A stretch of DNA of 64,000 nt from the NCBI GenBank assembly GCA_019316985.1, contig CP079215.1:3844001-3908000 (forward strand), written 5' to 3'. The DNA is from Paraniabella defluvii (GTDB taxonomy: Bacteria > Bacteroidota > Bacteroidia > Chitinophagales > Chitinophagaceae). The notes below the pieces were generated by a model. The model ran no database searches. It was given only the letters and a program-made list of their open reading frames with translations, and was not told the origin of the DNA. The translations under genes and the position numbers were made by a program. The first letter of the stretch is position 1. Every line of letters starts with the position of its first letter. Below, piece by piece: positions 9,498-19,686 of the stretch.

Positions 9498-9523
9498 AAA
9501 CCCGGTTTTACCGGGTTTTTTTA
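9498..9523 (+). terminator. Intrinsic terminator after secY
   Basis: AAACCCGG (9498-9505) pairs with CCGGGTTT (9511-9518), loop TTTTA, followed by a continuous T-run. It lies 25 bases after the secY stop and just before map, so map may also be transcribed from its own promoter. Confidence 0.75.
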
Positions 9524-9538
9524 TGAACTTTGCAGGCT

Positions 9539-10339
9539 ATGACAATTATCAAAACAGATGAGCAGGTAGAGCTGATGCGTAAAAGTGCATTAATGGTAAG
9601 CCAGACTTTAACCGAAGTGGCAAAAATGTTAAAACCCGGCATTACTACCTTGTCTTTAGACGAATTTATCGGAGGTTATATTAAAGATCATAATGGTGTT
9701 CCGTCTTTTTTGAATTATCACGGGTATCCTTTCAATTCCTGCATTTCCGTAAATGATGTAGTAGTACACGGATTTCCTAATAAAAACGAATTAAAGGAGG
9801 GTGATGTTGTTTCAATTGATGTAGGCATCATCTTAAATAAATGGCATGGCGATCATGCCTATACATTTGTGATAGGCGAAGTAGCTGAAGATATACAGCA
9901 ACTGGTAAGAGTTACCAAAGAATCGCTTTACAAAGGTATTGAGAAGGCCGTTAGCGGTAACCGCATGGGTGATCTGGCTTTTGCTATCCAGGAGCATACA
10001 GAGAGAAAGTATGGCTATGGGGTGGTAAGGGAGCTGGTAGGACATGGACTGGGACAAAGTATGCACGAAGATCCACAGGTACCCAACTATGGCAAGCGGG
10101 GCAGCGGCGTAAAACTAAAAAAGGGAATGGTACTAGCCATTGAGCCGATGATAAATATGGGTACTAAAGATGTATTTACCGAACCAGACGGATGGACGAT
10201 ACGTACTAAAGATGGAAAACCCTCGGTACATTTTGAACATGATGTATGCGTAAGAAAAGGCAAAGCAGATATACTTTCTAACTATGCGCCTATTGAAGAA
10301 GCGGAAAAAAATAATCCCAATTTATTTGTATGCGCCTAG
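9539..10339 (+). CDS. map: Methionine aminopeptidase, type I
   Basis: Removes the initiator methionine from nascent proteins. All five metal ligands can be placed: two Asp in VSIDVGIILNKWHGDHAYTF, His in GHGLGQSMHEDPQVPNY, Glu in LAIEPMINMG and Glu in HFEHDVCV. I start at ATG 9539 (MTIIKTDEQVELMRKSA); a TTG at 9530 in the same frame is less likely. Length 266 residues, no N-terminal zinc-finger extension, no frameshift. In many Bacteroidota map is followed by infA, rpmJ and rpsM; here an unrelated flavoprotein follows. Confidence 0.96.
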   Translation: MTIIKTDEQVELMRKSALMVSQTLTEVAKMLKPGITTLSLDEFIGGYIKDHNGVPSFLNYHGYPFNSCISVNDVVVHGFPNKNELKEGDVVSIDVGIILNKWHGDHAYTFVIGEVAEDIQQLVRVTKESLYKGIEKAVSGNRMGDLAFAIQEHTERKYGYGVVRELVGHGLGQSMHEDPQVPNYGKRGSGVKLKKGMVLAIEPMINMGTKDVFTEPDGWTIRTKDGKPSVHFEHDVCVRKGKADILSNYAPIEEAEKNNPNLFVCA

Positions 10340-10398
10340 TTTAAGGTTCATGGTCGGTCAACTACGAACCATCATCCTTATCCATAAATAAATTATCA

Positions 10399-11624
10399 AT
10401 TATAAAAGCAAAATCGCTCATAGTAATAGGCGGCGGTGCCGCAGGTTTTTTTGCGCTGTAAATGCGGCGCGTTTGAACCCGGGGTAAATGTGACGATCGT
10501 AGAGCGTTCGAATAAATTATTATCGAAGGTTAAAGTAAGTGGCGGTGGCCGTTGTAATGTAACCCACGCCTGTTTTGATATTACAGAAATGTCTAAACGC
10601 TACCCCGGGGTAGCAATTTTGTAAAAAGCTCTTTCACCAGTTTTTTACGAATGATACCATTGCATGGTTTAAAGAGCGGGGTGTAGAGCTTAAAGCGGAA
10701 GCAGATGGCCGTATGTTTCCGGTTACCGATTCTTCACAAACTATTATCGATTGCCTGCTAAGAGAAGCCGATAAATACAATGTGCACATCAGGATGCACT
10801 GTGATATTAAAAGCATTAATGCATTTGAGGAAGGATTCAGGCTTGTTACATCCGATAATGAACAACTAACGGCGTCGCATATATGCATAGCAACGGGTGG
10901 ATTTCCTAAAGCTGCTATGTTCGATTGGCTGGAACAAACAGGTCATAGCTTTTCAAAACCTGTACCCTCCTTATTTACCTTTATTTACCAAAGCATCCCA
11001 TTACACAATTGATGGGTGTAAGCGTGCCTAATGCTTTGGTAAAAATAACGGGTAGCAAGTTACAGCAACAGGGTCCGGTATTGATTACCCACTGGGGATT
11101 AAGCGGGCCAGGTGTATTGAAATTGAGCGCTTATGCTGCGAGGGAACTGGCAGAGAGGAACTGGGAGTTTGACGTTGTTGTAAACTGGCTGCCTGACTAT
11201 AATGAACAAACCTTAAAGGAGCGATTCCTTCAGCTGCGTAATGAAAATGGCTCCGCATTGCTGTATCATAAAAACCCTTTTGGGTTACCTCAACGTTTAT
11301 GGGAGTTTTTGTTGAAAGAATGCCTGGTACCCGAAAATTCCCGCCGCGCTGATTTACAGGCTAAACCGCAAAATGAACTGGTAAAAAAGCTAACCAATTA
11401 TCTTTTTACCGTGAAAGGTAAAACAACTTTCAAAGAGGAATTCGTAACCGCCGGCGGTATAACATTAGGCGAGATCGACTCCAACACCATGATGAGTAAA
11501 AAGCAGGAAAACCTTTTTTTTCGCAGGCGAGGTGATCGATGTTGACGGTATTACCGGTGGATATAATTTCCAAAACGCCTGGAGTACGGGCTGGGTAGCG
11601 GCCAATGCCCTAAAACTGAAATAG
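10399..11624 (+). CDS. BaiN/HI0933-family NAD(P)/FAD flavoprotein (multiple frameshifts)
   Basis: Flavoprotein of the HI0933 (YhiN/BaiN) family. The N-terminal FAD-binding motif is [11 protein letters not shown], followed by the family motifs [40 protein letters not shown] and the C-terminal [20 protein letters not shown]. Five length errors interrupt it: T-runs near 10445 and 10645, a C-run near 10607, an A near 10990, and one extra T near 11517-11524. Corrected length is ~405 residues. The start is unclear because no ATG lies in frame; coding begins near 10399-10411. Substrate unknown. Confidence 0.85.
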
Positions 11625-11865
11625 GATATTGCGTTATCACTTCTGTTAACAATATTCTGGTGTAATATTCCCGTTAAATGTCTTAAGATTCTTGCGGTTC
11701 TATACTATTCACGTTTCTTTTCTGAAATGGATTGGCGCCGCTTAATTCCTTTGCGGATTGTAAATCAACTTTAGCGAATCGTAATAATTGCTGTTATATT
11801 TTGCCTGTTTAAGTGAAGTTTGTCTTGTCAAAACACATTATCAACAAATTTTAAAATTTATGATC

Positions 11866-12131
11866 ATGAAAAAGAAAACATTAGGTATTTGCATTGCCGT
11901 TGTTTCAGCATTTACGGGGCTGTTGGCTGTTATAGCTCCTAAAGCAGAAGCAAAAGCCCTCGGTCAATGTAACCTTGTAGTAAGTTTTACAAGCAAGGAC
12001 AATTTGTATCGCAACAGGTATATGTAGGTTACTCAAACGACTGCGGAGCCTGGCAAAGTAATATGATGCAGAGAATCAATAACCTGGTAAACTATAATGG
12101 CTCTATAATGGATAGTAATGCCATATATTAA
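11866..12131 (+). CDS. Small exported peptide (apparent frameshift)
   Basis: I do not recognise this gene. MKKKTLGICIAVVSAFTGLL followed by AVIAPKAEAKA is a clear cleavable or anchoring signal sequence. After SFTSK the frame breaks at CAAGGACAATT; one more G gives SKGQFVSQQVYVGYSNDCGA and then WQSNMMQRINNLVNYNG, ending at 12129-12131. The mature peptide would be ~55-60 residues with two cysteines. ATG at 11860 (MIMKKK) is an alternative start. It is monocistronic, ending just before a strong terminator. Confidence 0.55.
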
Positions 12132-12161
12132 TATTTACTGGCTTGTTGTTGCAGCAAAAGT

Positions 12162-12190
12162 AAAAGAGGATCTCAGGTGATCCTCTTTTT
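12162..12190. terminator. Bidirectional terminator between small peptide gene and galM
   Basis: AAAAGAGGATC (12162-12172) and GATCCTCTTTT (12179-12189) form a perfect eleven-base stem with a six-base loop and flanking A/T runs on both sides, so it can serve both convergent genes. Confidence 0.8.
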
Positions 12191-12208
12191 ACTTTTTATA
12201 GAATGATC

Positions 12209-13245
12209 TTATTTACTGGCGATGCGGTAAACTGTTTTTGTATAATACTGGTCTCCCGGTCTTAATATGGTATCAGGGAATCCGGCCACCCTTATAGCAT
12301 TCGGGTGTTTTTGCGTTTCATAACAAAATCCTGAGAACGGTTTGTATTGCGTGCCATTTTTACCTGTGATCACAGGAGAGCCTACCGCATTGTATAAATG
12401 AACCAAAGGTTCGGTGGTAAATACCTGCAATTTAATGTCCTGCTCATCACAATAAGCCTCAGCCGCAACCTTATCCAGCGAAGGGTTATCAAGCGGAAAG
12501 CTGATATCGATGCCCTTCTCAGGATCTTCAATATTACCTGTTTGATTGTAATTGCGAAAATCATTCCGGGTATTTTCAACGCTTAGTATATTACCTGTTG
12601 TGCAATAATTGGCATCCTGCTCCAGGTAATTACCCGCATTGATCTTAAGATAGTGATTCTGTATATCTCCTTCCCCGTTATTCAGATTGAAATAGCTGTG
12701 ATGTGTGAGGTTTACAGCTGTTGGTTTGGTGGTAGTGGCTTTGAACTCGTAGCTTAATTCGTTATTGTCGTTAAGCCTGAAAAGTATTTGCGTTGTTAAT
12801 TCACCGGGAAAGCCTTCTTCACCATCAGGGCTTATATACTGAAGCACGAGCTCGTTTGCCAACGATGGAACTCTTTCCCATACCTTTTGTCAAATCCCTC
12901 AACGCCACCATGTAGCTGAAAGCCCGGGCTGGAGCTGTTCAGTTTGTAATCGGTTCCATCGATGGTTATTGACGCTTTATCAATACGGTTGCCATAACGG
13001 CCAATCACAGCGCCGAAATAAGGATAGTTGGCGAGGTATTCCTTGCTCCAGTATTGAGCCGGGGTATCGAAGCCCAGAACAATATCATTGTAAGTGTTGT
13101 CGGATTTCTTTATTTTTATCGCCATGATGATGGCTCCATAGTTAGTTATCTGTACAATGGTTCCCGCATCGTTTTTTAAAGAATAAACAAAAATGTCTTT
13201 CCCGTTTGGATGTTTGCCATGCTGTTGTTCTGATATTTCGACCAT
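12209..13245 (-). CDS. galM: Aldose 1-epimerase (apparent frameshift)
   Basis: Mutarotase that interconverts alpha- and beta-galactose or glucose ahead of galactokinase. It starts MVEISEQQHGKHPNGKDIFV. The conserved HGG is in SPGFQLHGGVEGFDK, and the catalytic His region is VNLTHHSYFNLNNG. The catalytic Glu lies in PFSGFCYETQKHPNAI near the end. The frame breaks near 12875, where one A restores GFDKKVWERVPSLANELVLQ. Corrected length is ~346 residues. galK starts 32 bases away on the opposite strand, so the two promoters must overlap. Confidence 0.92.
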
Positions 13246-13277
13246 ACATTTATTTTACATAAAAATATAGAATTGAC

Positions 13278-14431
13278 ATGACTATCGATAACCTGAGGCT
13301 TGAATTTGAAAAGAATTTTAACAAACCTGCTCAACATATTTTCTTTTGCCCCGGCCGTGTAAATCTTATTGGAGAACATATAGACTATAATGGAGGCATG
13401 GTAATGCCTTGTGCGATCACGATGGGCACTACATTACTGGTGGCAAAGAATGACGATAACATTTTCCGGTTTCGCGCCGTTGATTTCCCGAAACAACAGA
13501 TGTTCCACAACAAAGCAGCTACAGCAAAACGGGGTATGAGTGGTTTAATTATCCGATAGGCGTAATTCACGAATTCACCCAGGCCGGTGTAGAGCTGGCA
13601 GGGCTTGACTTTCTTTTTAGCGGCAACCTGCCTATCGGTTCAGGGCTTTCATCTTCTGCCTCTGTTGAGGTTTTGACAGCTCATGCGTTAAATGAATTGT
13701 TTAACGGTGGTATGAGTAAGGTAGAACTTGCTTTACTCGGTAAACGGGTAGAAAACGATTTTATGGGTTTAAACAGCGGTATTATGGACCAATTTGCGGT
13801 GGCCATGGGTAAAGAGGCCAATGCAGTACTGCTGAATTGCGATACGTTGGATTACGAATACCTGCCTTTTGAAATAGGCGATTATGTATTGGCAATCATC
13901 AACACCAATAAACCCAGGAAACTGGTAGAATCGAAATACAACGAACGGTTTAATGAATGCCGAACAGCTTTAAAACAGCTGCAGCAGGTACTTTCTGTAA
14001 ACCATTTATGCGAAGTGAGTATTGAAGACTTTAACAGGCATCGTTCGCTGATTAATGATACTGTTGTAGAGAACCGGGCGTTGCATGTGATTTCCGAAGA
14101 TCAGCGGGTAAAAGATGCAAGACAAGCCCTGGTATCGGGCAATATCCAACGTTTCGGGAGTTAATGTATGCTTCTCACGCCTCCTTGCAAAGCCTGTATG
14201 AAGTATCGGGGCAGAGCTGGATACCATTGTAGATTTTTGCAAAACCTTTGACGACTGTATTGGCGCCCGTATGACCGGAGCAGGCTTTGGCGGATGTGCG
14301 ATAGCGCTTGTAAAAAAGACAGCTTTGACGATTTCAGTGAGCAGTTAACCCAATATTATAGTGAAAAGATCGGCTATAAGCCAGGTGTTTTCTCTTCGGT
14401 GATAGCAGAAGGTGTTAGAACGATCGTATGA
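13278..14431 (+). CDS. galK: Galactokinase (multiple frameshifts)
   Basis: Phosphorylates galactose to galactose-1-phosphate (Leloir pathway). GHMP-kinase motifs are all present: [16 protein letters not shown] (substrate), [15 protein letters not shown] (ATP loop), [16 protein letters not shown] and [16 protein letters not shown] near the C-terminus. Four missing bases break the gene: A near 13525, G near 14157, G near 14209 and A near 14316. Corrected length is ~385 residues. It is divergent from galM; no galT or galE is seen in the window. Confidence 0.93.
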
Positions 14432-14448
14432 TCTTCTTAACGAATTGT

Positions 14449-14486
14449 AAAGGCCGCAGCAATCAAATCCGGTTGCTGCGGCCTTT
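14449..14486. terminator. Strong bidirectional terminator after galK
   Basis: AAAGGCCGCAGCAA (14449-14462) and TTGCTGCGGCCTTT (14473-14486) form a perfect 14-base stem with a ten-base loop, followed by ATTTTTT. It separates galK from the convergent lipoprotein gene. Confidence 0.85.
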
Positions 14487-14507
14487 ATTTTTTAGCGGCC
14501 TCATCGC

Positions 14508-15018
14508 CTATTGTTTTATCTTTTTAAAAGGGAATCCTTCTTTTCTTTCCTGTCCTTTAGTCACGCCGGAAATCTCAGCGTACAAAGAGTCACTTCCGAT
14601 TTTTGTATAAGTGATCTTTGAAGGGAAATCATGTGCGGGGTTTTCGAAAATCAATTTAGAACCATCAGCAGAGACAAGTTTAAAACTCACGGGCGCCTCG
14701 TTGTTTTGCTCCTTTACACTTACCACATAATGAATGTTTCTATTACGTGCCTGCAATTTTACTGATTCATAAAATACCGTGTCTTCTCCTGCAATGACAA
14801 AACTTTCGGCACTCAAAGTAGAGTCATTCAATTTTTTCCATATTTCTGTTGCTGCGCCATCCTTAGAACGATGGAACCAGTTGCCCAACAGCCATTGAGC
14901 GCTGTCCAGCTTTTTATATTGAACAGCCTTAGCCTGCGCCTCTCTTTTCTTTTGCTGTGTTATTACAAGCTGTTATGCAAACGCCAATGCTTATTGTTAT
15001 CAATAGTTTTGGATTCAT
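14508..15018 (-). CDS. DUF6265-like lipoprotein (apparent frameshift)
   Basis: Predicted lipoprotein: MNPKLLITISIGVCITACNN has a hydrophobic core and a lipobox ending ITAC. The frame shifts near 14945-14955, where one extra A is likely, and then reads KKLDSAQWLLGNWFHRS. The body (TEIWKKLNDSTLSAESFVIA, then SKLIFENPAHDFPSKITY and GFPFKKI) looks to me like the DUF6265 family, a small lipocalin-like beta domain of unknown function. Length is about 170 residues. Without correction, only the last 126 residues would be called. Confidence 0.7.
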
Positions 15019-15079
15019 ATAAGAGAATTTTTATAAACATCGTTAAGTGCGGGCTCAGGTATATTCCGTTACCCCATTT

Positions 15080-16190
15080 TTATACCATTTCTGCCAGCAT
15101 TTTGCCCATCATGGGTGCCAAAGCCACGCCCATACCGCTTAACCGCACGCTGCAGAAAGTGCGTTCTGTAAGCTGCTTTAAAACAGGCGACTTATCTGGT
15201 CCCATAGCCATGATACCCGCCCAGCGTTGTTGAATGGCCACCCGTTGCCCGGGTAATACCACCTTGCTTAAAAAATCTTCCAGCGCCTGCTGTATCGGTA
15301 AGGTGGTGAATGCATCCAATGTATATTCAGTTTCAATAGATGTATTCCGCGCACCGCCTAGCAGGATCCGGTCGTTCAGGTTCCTGAAATAATAGAAACC
15401 TTCGTCATAATGAAAAACACCGTTCAGCTTTAAACCGGGGATAGGTTCAGTCAGCAACACCTGTCCCCGCGCTGGTACCACCGCTATCTCCGGTAGCAGG
15501 GATTTACTGAAAGCATTGGTGCAGAATACCAGCTGTTGTGTAAATAGCGTTCTTTTATCACTGGTGTGCAAGGCTATCTCATCATTATTCTCTTCAAAGC
15601 TTTTTAACTCTGTTCCAAACATTACCTGTACATCCATAGATATTACCTTTTGCAGTAAAGCCCTGAGCAATTTTCCCGAGTGAAGTGCTCCTTCGAAACG
15701 GTTCTCCAAAACATGAGTAATCCCGGCAAAACCAAAATCATTTATACAATTATCTTTTTGTACAAAAGTTTCGGTTGCATTGGTGATAGTATAAAGAAGA
15801 CCGTTGATATAGCCTAGTTGCTCAAGCGGCGCATTGTTATTCAGCAGCTCGTATCCTCCTGTGTTATAGTAGTCAAAATCGATATCATTGAAATGCTGGC
15901 GAATGATCTTTAACCCTTCAAAACGCCAGCTAATCAGCTGCAGCGCCTTATCGGCGCCCATTGTTTCTATATCGGACAATATTTCTGAGACTACCAAAGC
16001 AAGCGAAACCGGCATTACGAGGCGAAGCGCCCGCTGGTGTGGCTCCCCGTTCTATGATAGTTATTTTCTTTGAGGGATATTTTTGCTTTAAATGCAGCGC
16101 TGCCCATAAGCCGCTAAAGCCAGCGCCTACGATTACAATATCCTGTGGAGCATAAAATGTTTCTGCCTCCCAAATGCTTAATTGTTGCAA
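15080..16190 (-). CDS. FAD-dependent oxidoreductase, DAO/DadA-like (apparent frameshift)
   Basis: D-amino acid oxidase-fold flavoprotein. The FAD site is IVIVGAGFSGLWAALHLKQK near residues 18-37, with IIERGATPAGASPRNAGFAC following. A typical DAO C-terminal motif is QRWAGIMAMGPDKSPVL and SGMGVALAPMMGKMLAE. The frame breaks near 15990, explained by one extra or two missing bases. Start is TTG at 16190; no ATG is in frame nearby. About 370 residues. Substrate is not predictable; related proteins oxidise glycine, sarcosine or small amines. Confidence 0.82.
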
Positions 16191-16260
16191 ATGATTTCTA
16201 CTTTTATGAGTATAAATTTATCACTTAATATTTTTCATTCAATATTTATTATTTTTTATC

Positions 16261-16669
16261 ATGGCTTATTGGTTGATTAAATCAGAACCGTTTAAATATA
16301 GCTGGGACCAGTTAGTGAAAGACAAAAAAACCGTATGGGACGGTGTACGTAATTATGCAGCAAGACTGAACCTGAAGGCTATGAAAAAGGGCGACCTGGC
16401 TTTTTTACCATAGCAATGAGGGCGTAGAAATTGTAGGTATTGCAAAAATTGTAAAAGAGGCGTTCCAGGATCCCACCACCGACGACGAACGTTGGGTAGC
16501 AGTAGAAGTAGCCCCTCATAAAAAACTGAAGAACCCCGTAACTCTTGCCCAGATAAAAGCCGAACCTAAATTAGCTGATATGGACCTGGTACGTTTGGGA
16601 AGACTGTCTACCCAGTCGGTAAAACCGGACGAATGGGAGCTGGTATTAAAGATGGCCGGCGAACAATAA
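16261..16669 (+). CDS. EVE domain-containing protein (apparent frameshift)
   Basis: Stand-alone EVE domain, a PUA-like fold proposed to recognise modified bases. MAYWLIKSEPFKYSWDQLVK and TVWDGVRNYAARLNLKAMKK are characteristic of the family. The T-run at 16401-16406 breaks the frame; corrected it reads FYHSNEGVEIVGIAKIVKEA, then DERWVAVEVAP and LVRLGRLSTQSVKPDEW. About 136 residues. It starts only 70 bases from the divergent oxidoreductase. Confidence 0.88.
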
Positions 16670-16790
16670 TTTGTGGGATGCATAACATTTTTTTCAGCCA
16701 CATGGCGCCCTTCGGGTTTTCTATGCATGCTTCGCGTTTAAAAACTTACAGTTGTTAGTTTTTGTTTAATATTGCACTTTGCAGTGCTGT

Positions 16791-18562
16791 ATGAACAATT
16801 ATAACAATGCTATAATAGATCGCTTACCCAATCATTTGCGGCAATATGTTGTGCCGCAGCATTATCATCATTATACACCGGTAGACCATGCCGTATGGCG
16901 TTACGTAATGCGGCAGAATTACAATTATTTAAAGGATGTTGCCTATTACCCGTACATACCAGGGTTGAAGAAAGCCGGGTTAACCATAGTATATTCCCAA
17001 TCTGCAAACAATGAACGATCATCTGAAGCAGATTGGTTGGGGAGCTGTAACGGTAAACGGCTTTATACCCTCACAGGCTTTTATGGAGTTTCAGGCTTAC
17101 CGGGTTTTAATTATTGCTGCTGACATAAGACAGATAGAACATATTGAATATACCCCGCACCGGATATCATACATGAGTCTGCAGGGCATGCACCCATTAT
17201 AGGTGAACCGGAATACGCCCGGTATTTGCAATTTACCGGCGAAGTGGGCACCAAAGCCATGAGTTCGAAAAAGACCACGAACTGTTTGAAGCTATCCGCA
17301 AGCTTGCTGTATTAAAAGAACTGGCGGGTACCGATCAACAATTAATCGCCCGGGCAGAAGAAGAATTGGCGTATATACAAGCTAACATGGGCGCCCCTTC
17401 TGAAATGGCTTTGCTGGCCCGGTTACATTGGTGGACCGTAGAATACGGATTGATAGGCGATTTGGATAACTATAAAATATACGGAGCCGGACTCCTTTCT
17501 TCGATAGGCGAAAGCGTAAGCTGTATGAAACCCGATGTGAGAAAAATTCCATACACCCTGGATGCGGTTAACTATGCATACGATATAACACAACCCCAGC
17601 CCCAGCTGTTTGTAACGCCTGATTTTGAGAACCTGGTGCGGGTGCTGGACGAATTTGCCAATTCGCTTTCATATAGGAGGGGCGGCGTTTGGGGTTTAAG
17701 AAAGGCCATTGAAAGCGGGATGCCGTGCACCGCGGTGTATAGCTCCGGACTACAGGTGTCTGGCGTATTTGTCGGGAACAGAAAGGAGGAGCAACTAACC
17801 TATATACAAACAAAAGGGGCTACTGCATTAGCTGTTGGTAATAAGGAACTGGAGGGGCATGGTAAAGGCTATCATAAAGCAGGTTTCGGGTCGCCCGTTG
17901 GAAAATTGAAAGATATGGATACGCCCATTGAGGAATGTTCTTTGGATGATCTGAAACACCTGGGCATTGAAGAAGGCAAAACTGTTACATTGCATTTTGG
18001 GAGCGGATTGGATGTAAAAGGCCGGGTAGAGGCCATTGTACTAAACAACAATAAGGTCATTTTAATTCGTTTTACTACATGTGAAGTAAAAGACACACAT
18101 ACAGGACAGGTATTGTTTGAGCCCTCCTGGGGATGCTATGATATGGCTGTTGGGGAGAGAATTGTTTCCGTGTTTGCCGGCGCAGCAGACAAGGATGCTT
18201 TTGAGCAGGTAACCCTGCTTCCCAGGGAAATGCCGGTCTCTTGTTACAATGCAAACCGGCTTGCATTGCACCAACTGTATCTGCAGGTACGTAACGTTAG
18301 AGAAGGGAAGAGTATGGAAAACGAGCTGGTAGAGGTATGGGAAAATATAAAAGCCAGCCATACCGGTGACTGGCTTTGTGCCCTGGAGATATTAGAAATT
18401 GTAATTGACAGGGACATATATCCGCAATTGAAAGAAGGAATAGAACAATATTTACAGCAACTACAAATAAAAAGACCCGAACTTTCCAAATTAATTAACG
18501 ACGGATTAAATACATTACAGCAAATAAATATTTTACCTGGTTCGCATAACGTTAGATCATAA
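16791..18562 (+). CDS. Aromatic amino acid hydroxylase (phenylalanine 4-monooxygenase-like), multiple frameshifts
   Basis: Non-heme iron, pterin-dependent hydroxylase that would convert Phe to Tyr, the first step of the pathway completed by hpd, hmgA and fah nearby. The iron site is rebuilt as EYTPAPDIIHESAGHAPIIG (His-Glu-x-x-Gly-His), with the third ligand in SEMALLARLHWWTVEYGLIG. Frame errors lie near 16995, 17157 and 17270. The start MNNYNNAIIDRLPNHL at 16791 is preferred. Corrected length is ~590 residues; the last ~240 (from about 17760) form a C-terminal extension absent from short bacterial PhhA. A TAATATTG box lies upstream near 16769. Confidence 0.9.
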
Positions 18563-18618
18563 CTTTAAACATTTAAACGATTCAATGTTCGGGTGCCTAT
18601 AACACCTAGTTATTTAAA

Positions 18619-19143
18619 ATGGATTATTTAGAGATAATTAATGTATTTAAAACCATCGGTGAAAAACTCACATACAATAAGAATGAGTTTTTGGTAAAAG
18701 AAAACCAGGTTTGTAATTTTTTGGGTGTTGTTGAAACGGGTTCTTTAATATCGTATTTTGAAGATGATAATTGTGACATTATTATAAATGAGTTATATAG
18801 CACTGGTTTTATTATTTCTTCGTATCGGAGCTTTATAACAGGTGTACCGTCGTCGGGGTACATTAAGGCTTACACCAAGTCGGTTATTTATACCATCAAT
18901 AAAGAGCAGTATGTTCTTTTATGCAAAGATCTAAAATGGCTTTCCATTTTTAAAGATATTGCTGACAGCTTGTTCGTAAATAAATGTTCTAAAGAAACGT
19001 CGTTGATCAAATTAAAAGCAAAGGATAGATACAAAGAGCTGATTGCCCGCCGTGCCGATATTGAGCAAGCATTTCCCCAACACATTATAGCATCCTATTT
19101 GAAAATAAGACCAGAAACATTGTCCAGGCTTAAAAAGCCTTGA
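18619..19143 (+). CDS. Crp/Fnr-family transcriptional regulator
   Basis: Intact 174-residue regulator with an N-terminal cNMP-binding-like beta roll (KNEFLVKENQVCNFLGVVET) and a minimal C-terminal winged helix ending SYLKIRPETLSRLKKP, the usual form in Bacteroidota. It lacks the conserved Arg-Ser phosphate-binding cassette of true Crp, so a cAMP response is unlikely. It lies 56 bases after the hydroxylase gene and may be read with it. Target unknown. Confidence 0.85.
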   Translation: MDYLEIINVFKTIGEKLTYNKNEFLVKENQVCNFLGVVETGSLISYFEDDNCDIIINELYSTGFIISSYRSFITGVPSSGYIKAYTKSVIYTINKEQYVLLCKDLKWLSIFKDIADSLFVNKCSKETSLIKLKAKDRYKELIARRADIEQAFPQHIIASYLKIRPETLSRLKKP

Positions 19144-19208
19144 TATAGGTCAATATAAAATTTAATGCAAACAGTTCAACTTTGAATTGACAATTAAATT
19201 TTATAGTT

Positions 19209-19654
19209 ATGAACCATCTGATTACCCTTGCCACAACCCGGAAGAACTCTTTGAAAATTTTATTATGGATTATTTTTATTTCGCTAACACGTAATGGCAT
19301 AACGCAGGATAAAATAAGCAGGAAGCAATTACTGGTAGCTCACCTGGCGCAACAGCCTGTTAAAAAGGTTGATGTGCAGGAAATAAATTTTGAGCCGGGG
19401 CAAAAAGCAGGCGCTCATAAACATCTTTGTCCTGTGGCCGGATATATTGTTTCCGGTACGGTTCTTTTCGAAACCAATGGCGACAGTTTGAAAATTTTAA
19501 AGGCCGGCGATGCTTTTTCGAACCTGCAGGCATAATAATAAACAGGTTTGATAACGCATCCGATAAAGCGCCATTAAAGTTTATTGCCTGCTATCTTGTT
19601 GGTGATGAAAAACAACTCATTCAAATGCTAAACGATAAAAATAAATATAGATAA
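19209..19654 (+). CDS. Secreted cupin-domain protein (apparent frameshift)
   Basis: Small cupin with an N-terminal hydrophobic segment (SLKILLWIIFISLTRNGITQ) suggesting export. The cupin motif 1 is EPGQKAGAHKHLCPVAGYIV and motif 2 region is ILKAGDAFFEPAG once one T is added near 19515. The C-terminal part is FDNASDKAPLKFIACYLVGD. About 149 residues. Its function is not known; such proteins are often encoded near Crp/AraC regulators in Bacteroidota. Confidence 0.75.
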
Positions 19655-19686
19655 GACTGCTTGAACATTCCAGGGGCTTTGCAATA

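Noticed and set aside
12398-12586. Plus-strand ORF inside galM
   Set aside because: Shadow frame of the well-supported aldose epimerase gene on the minus strand.
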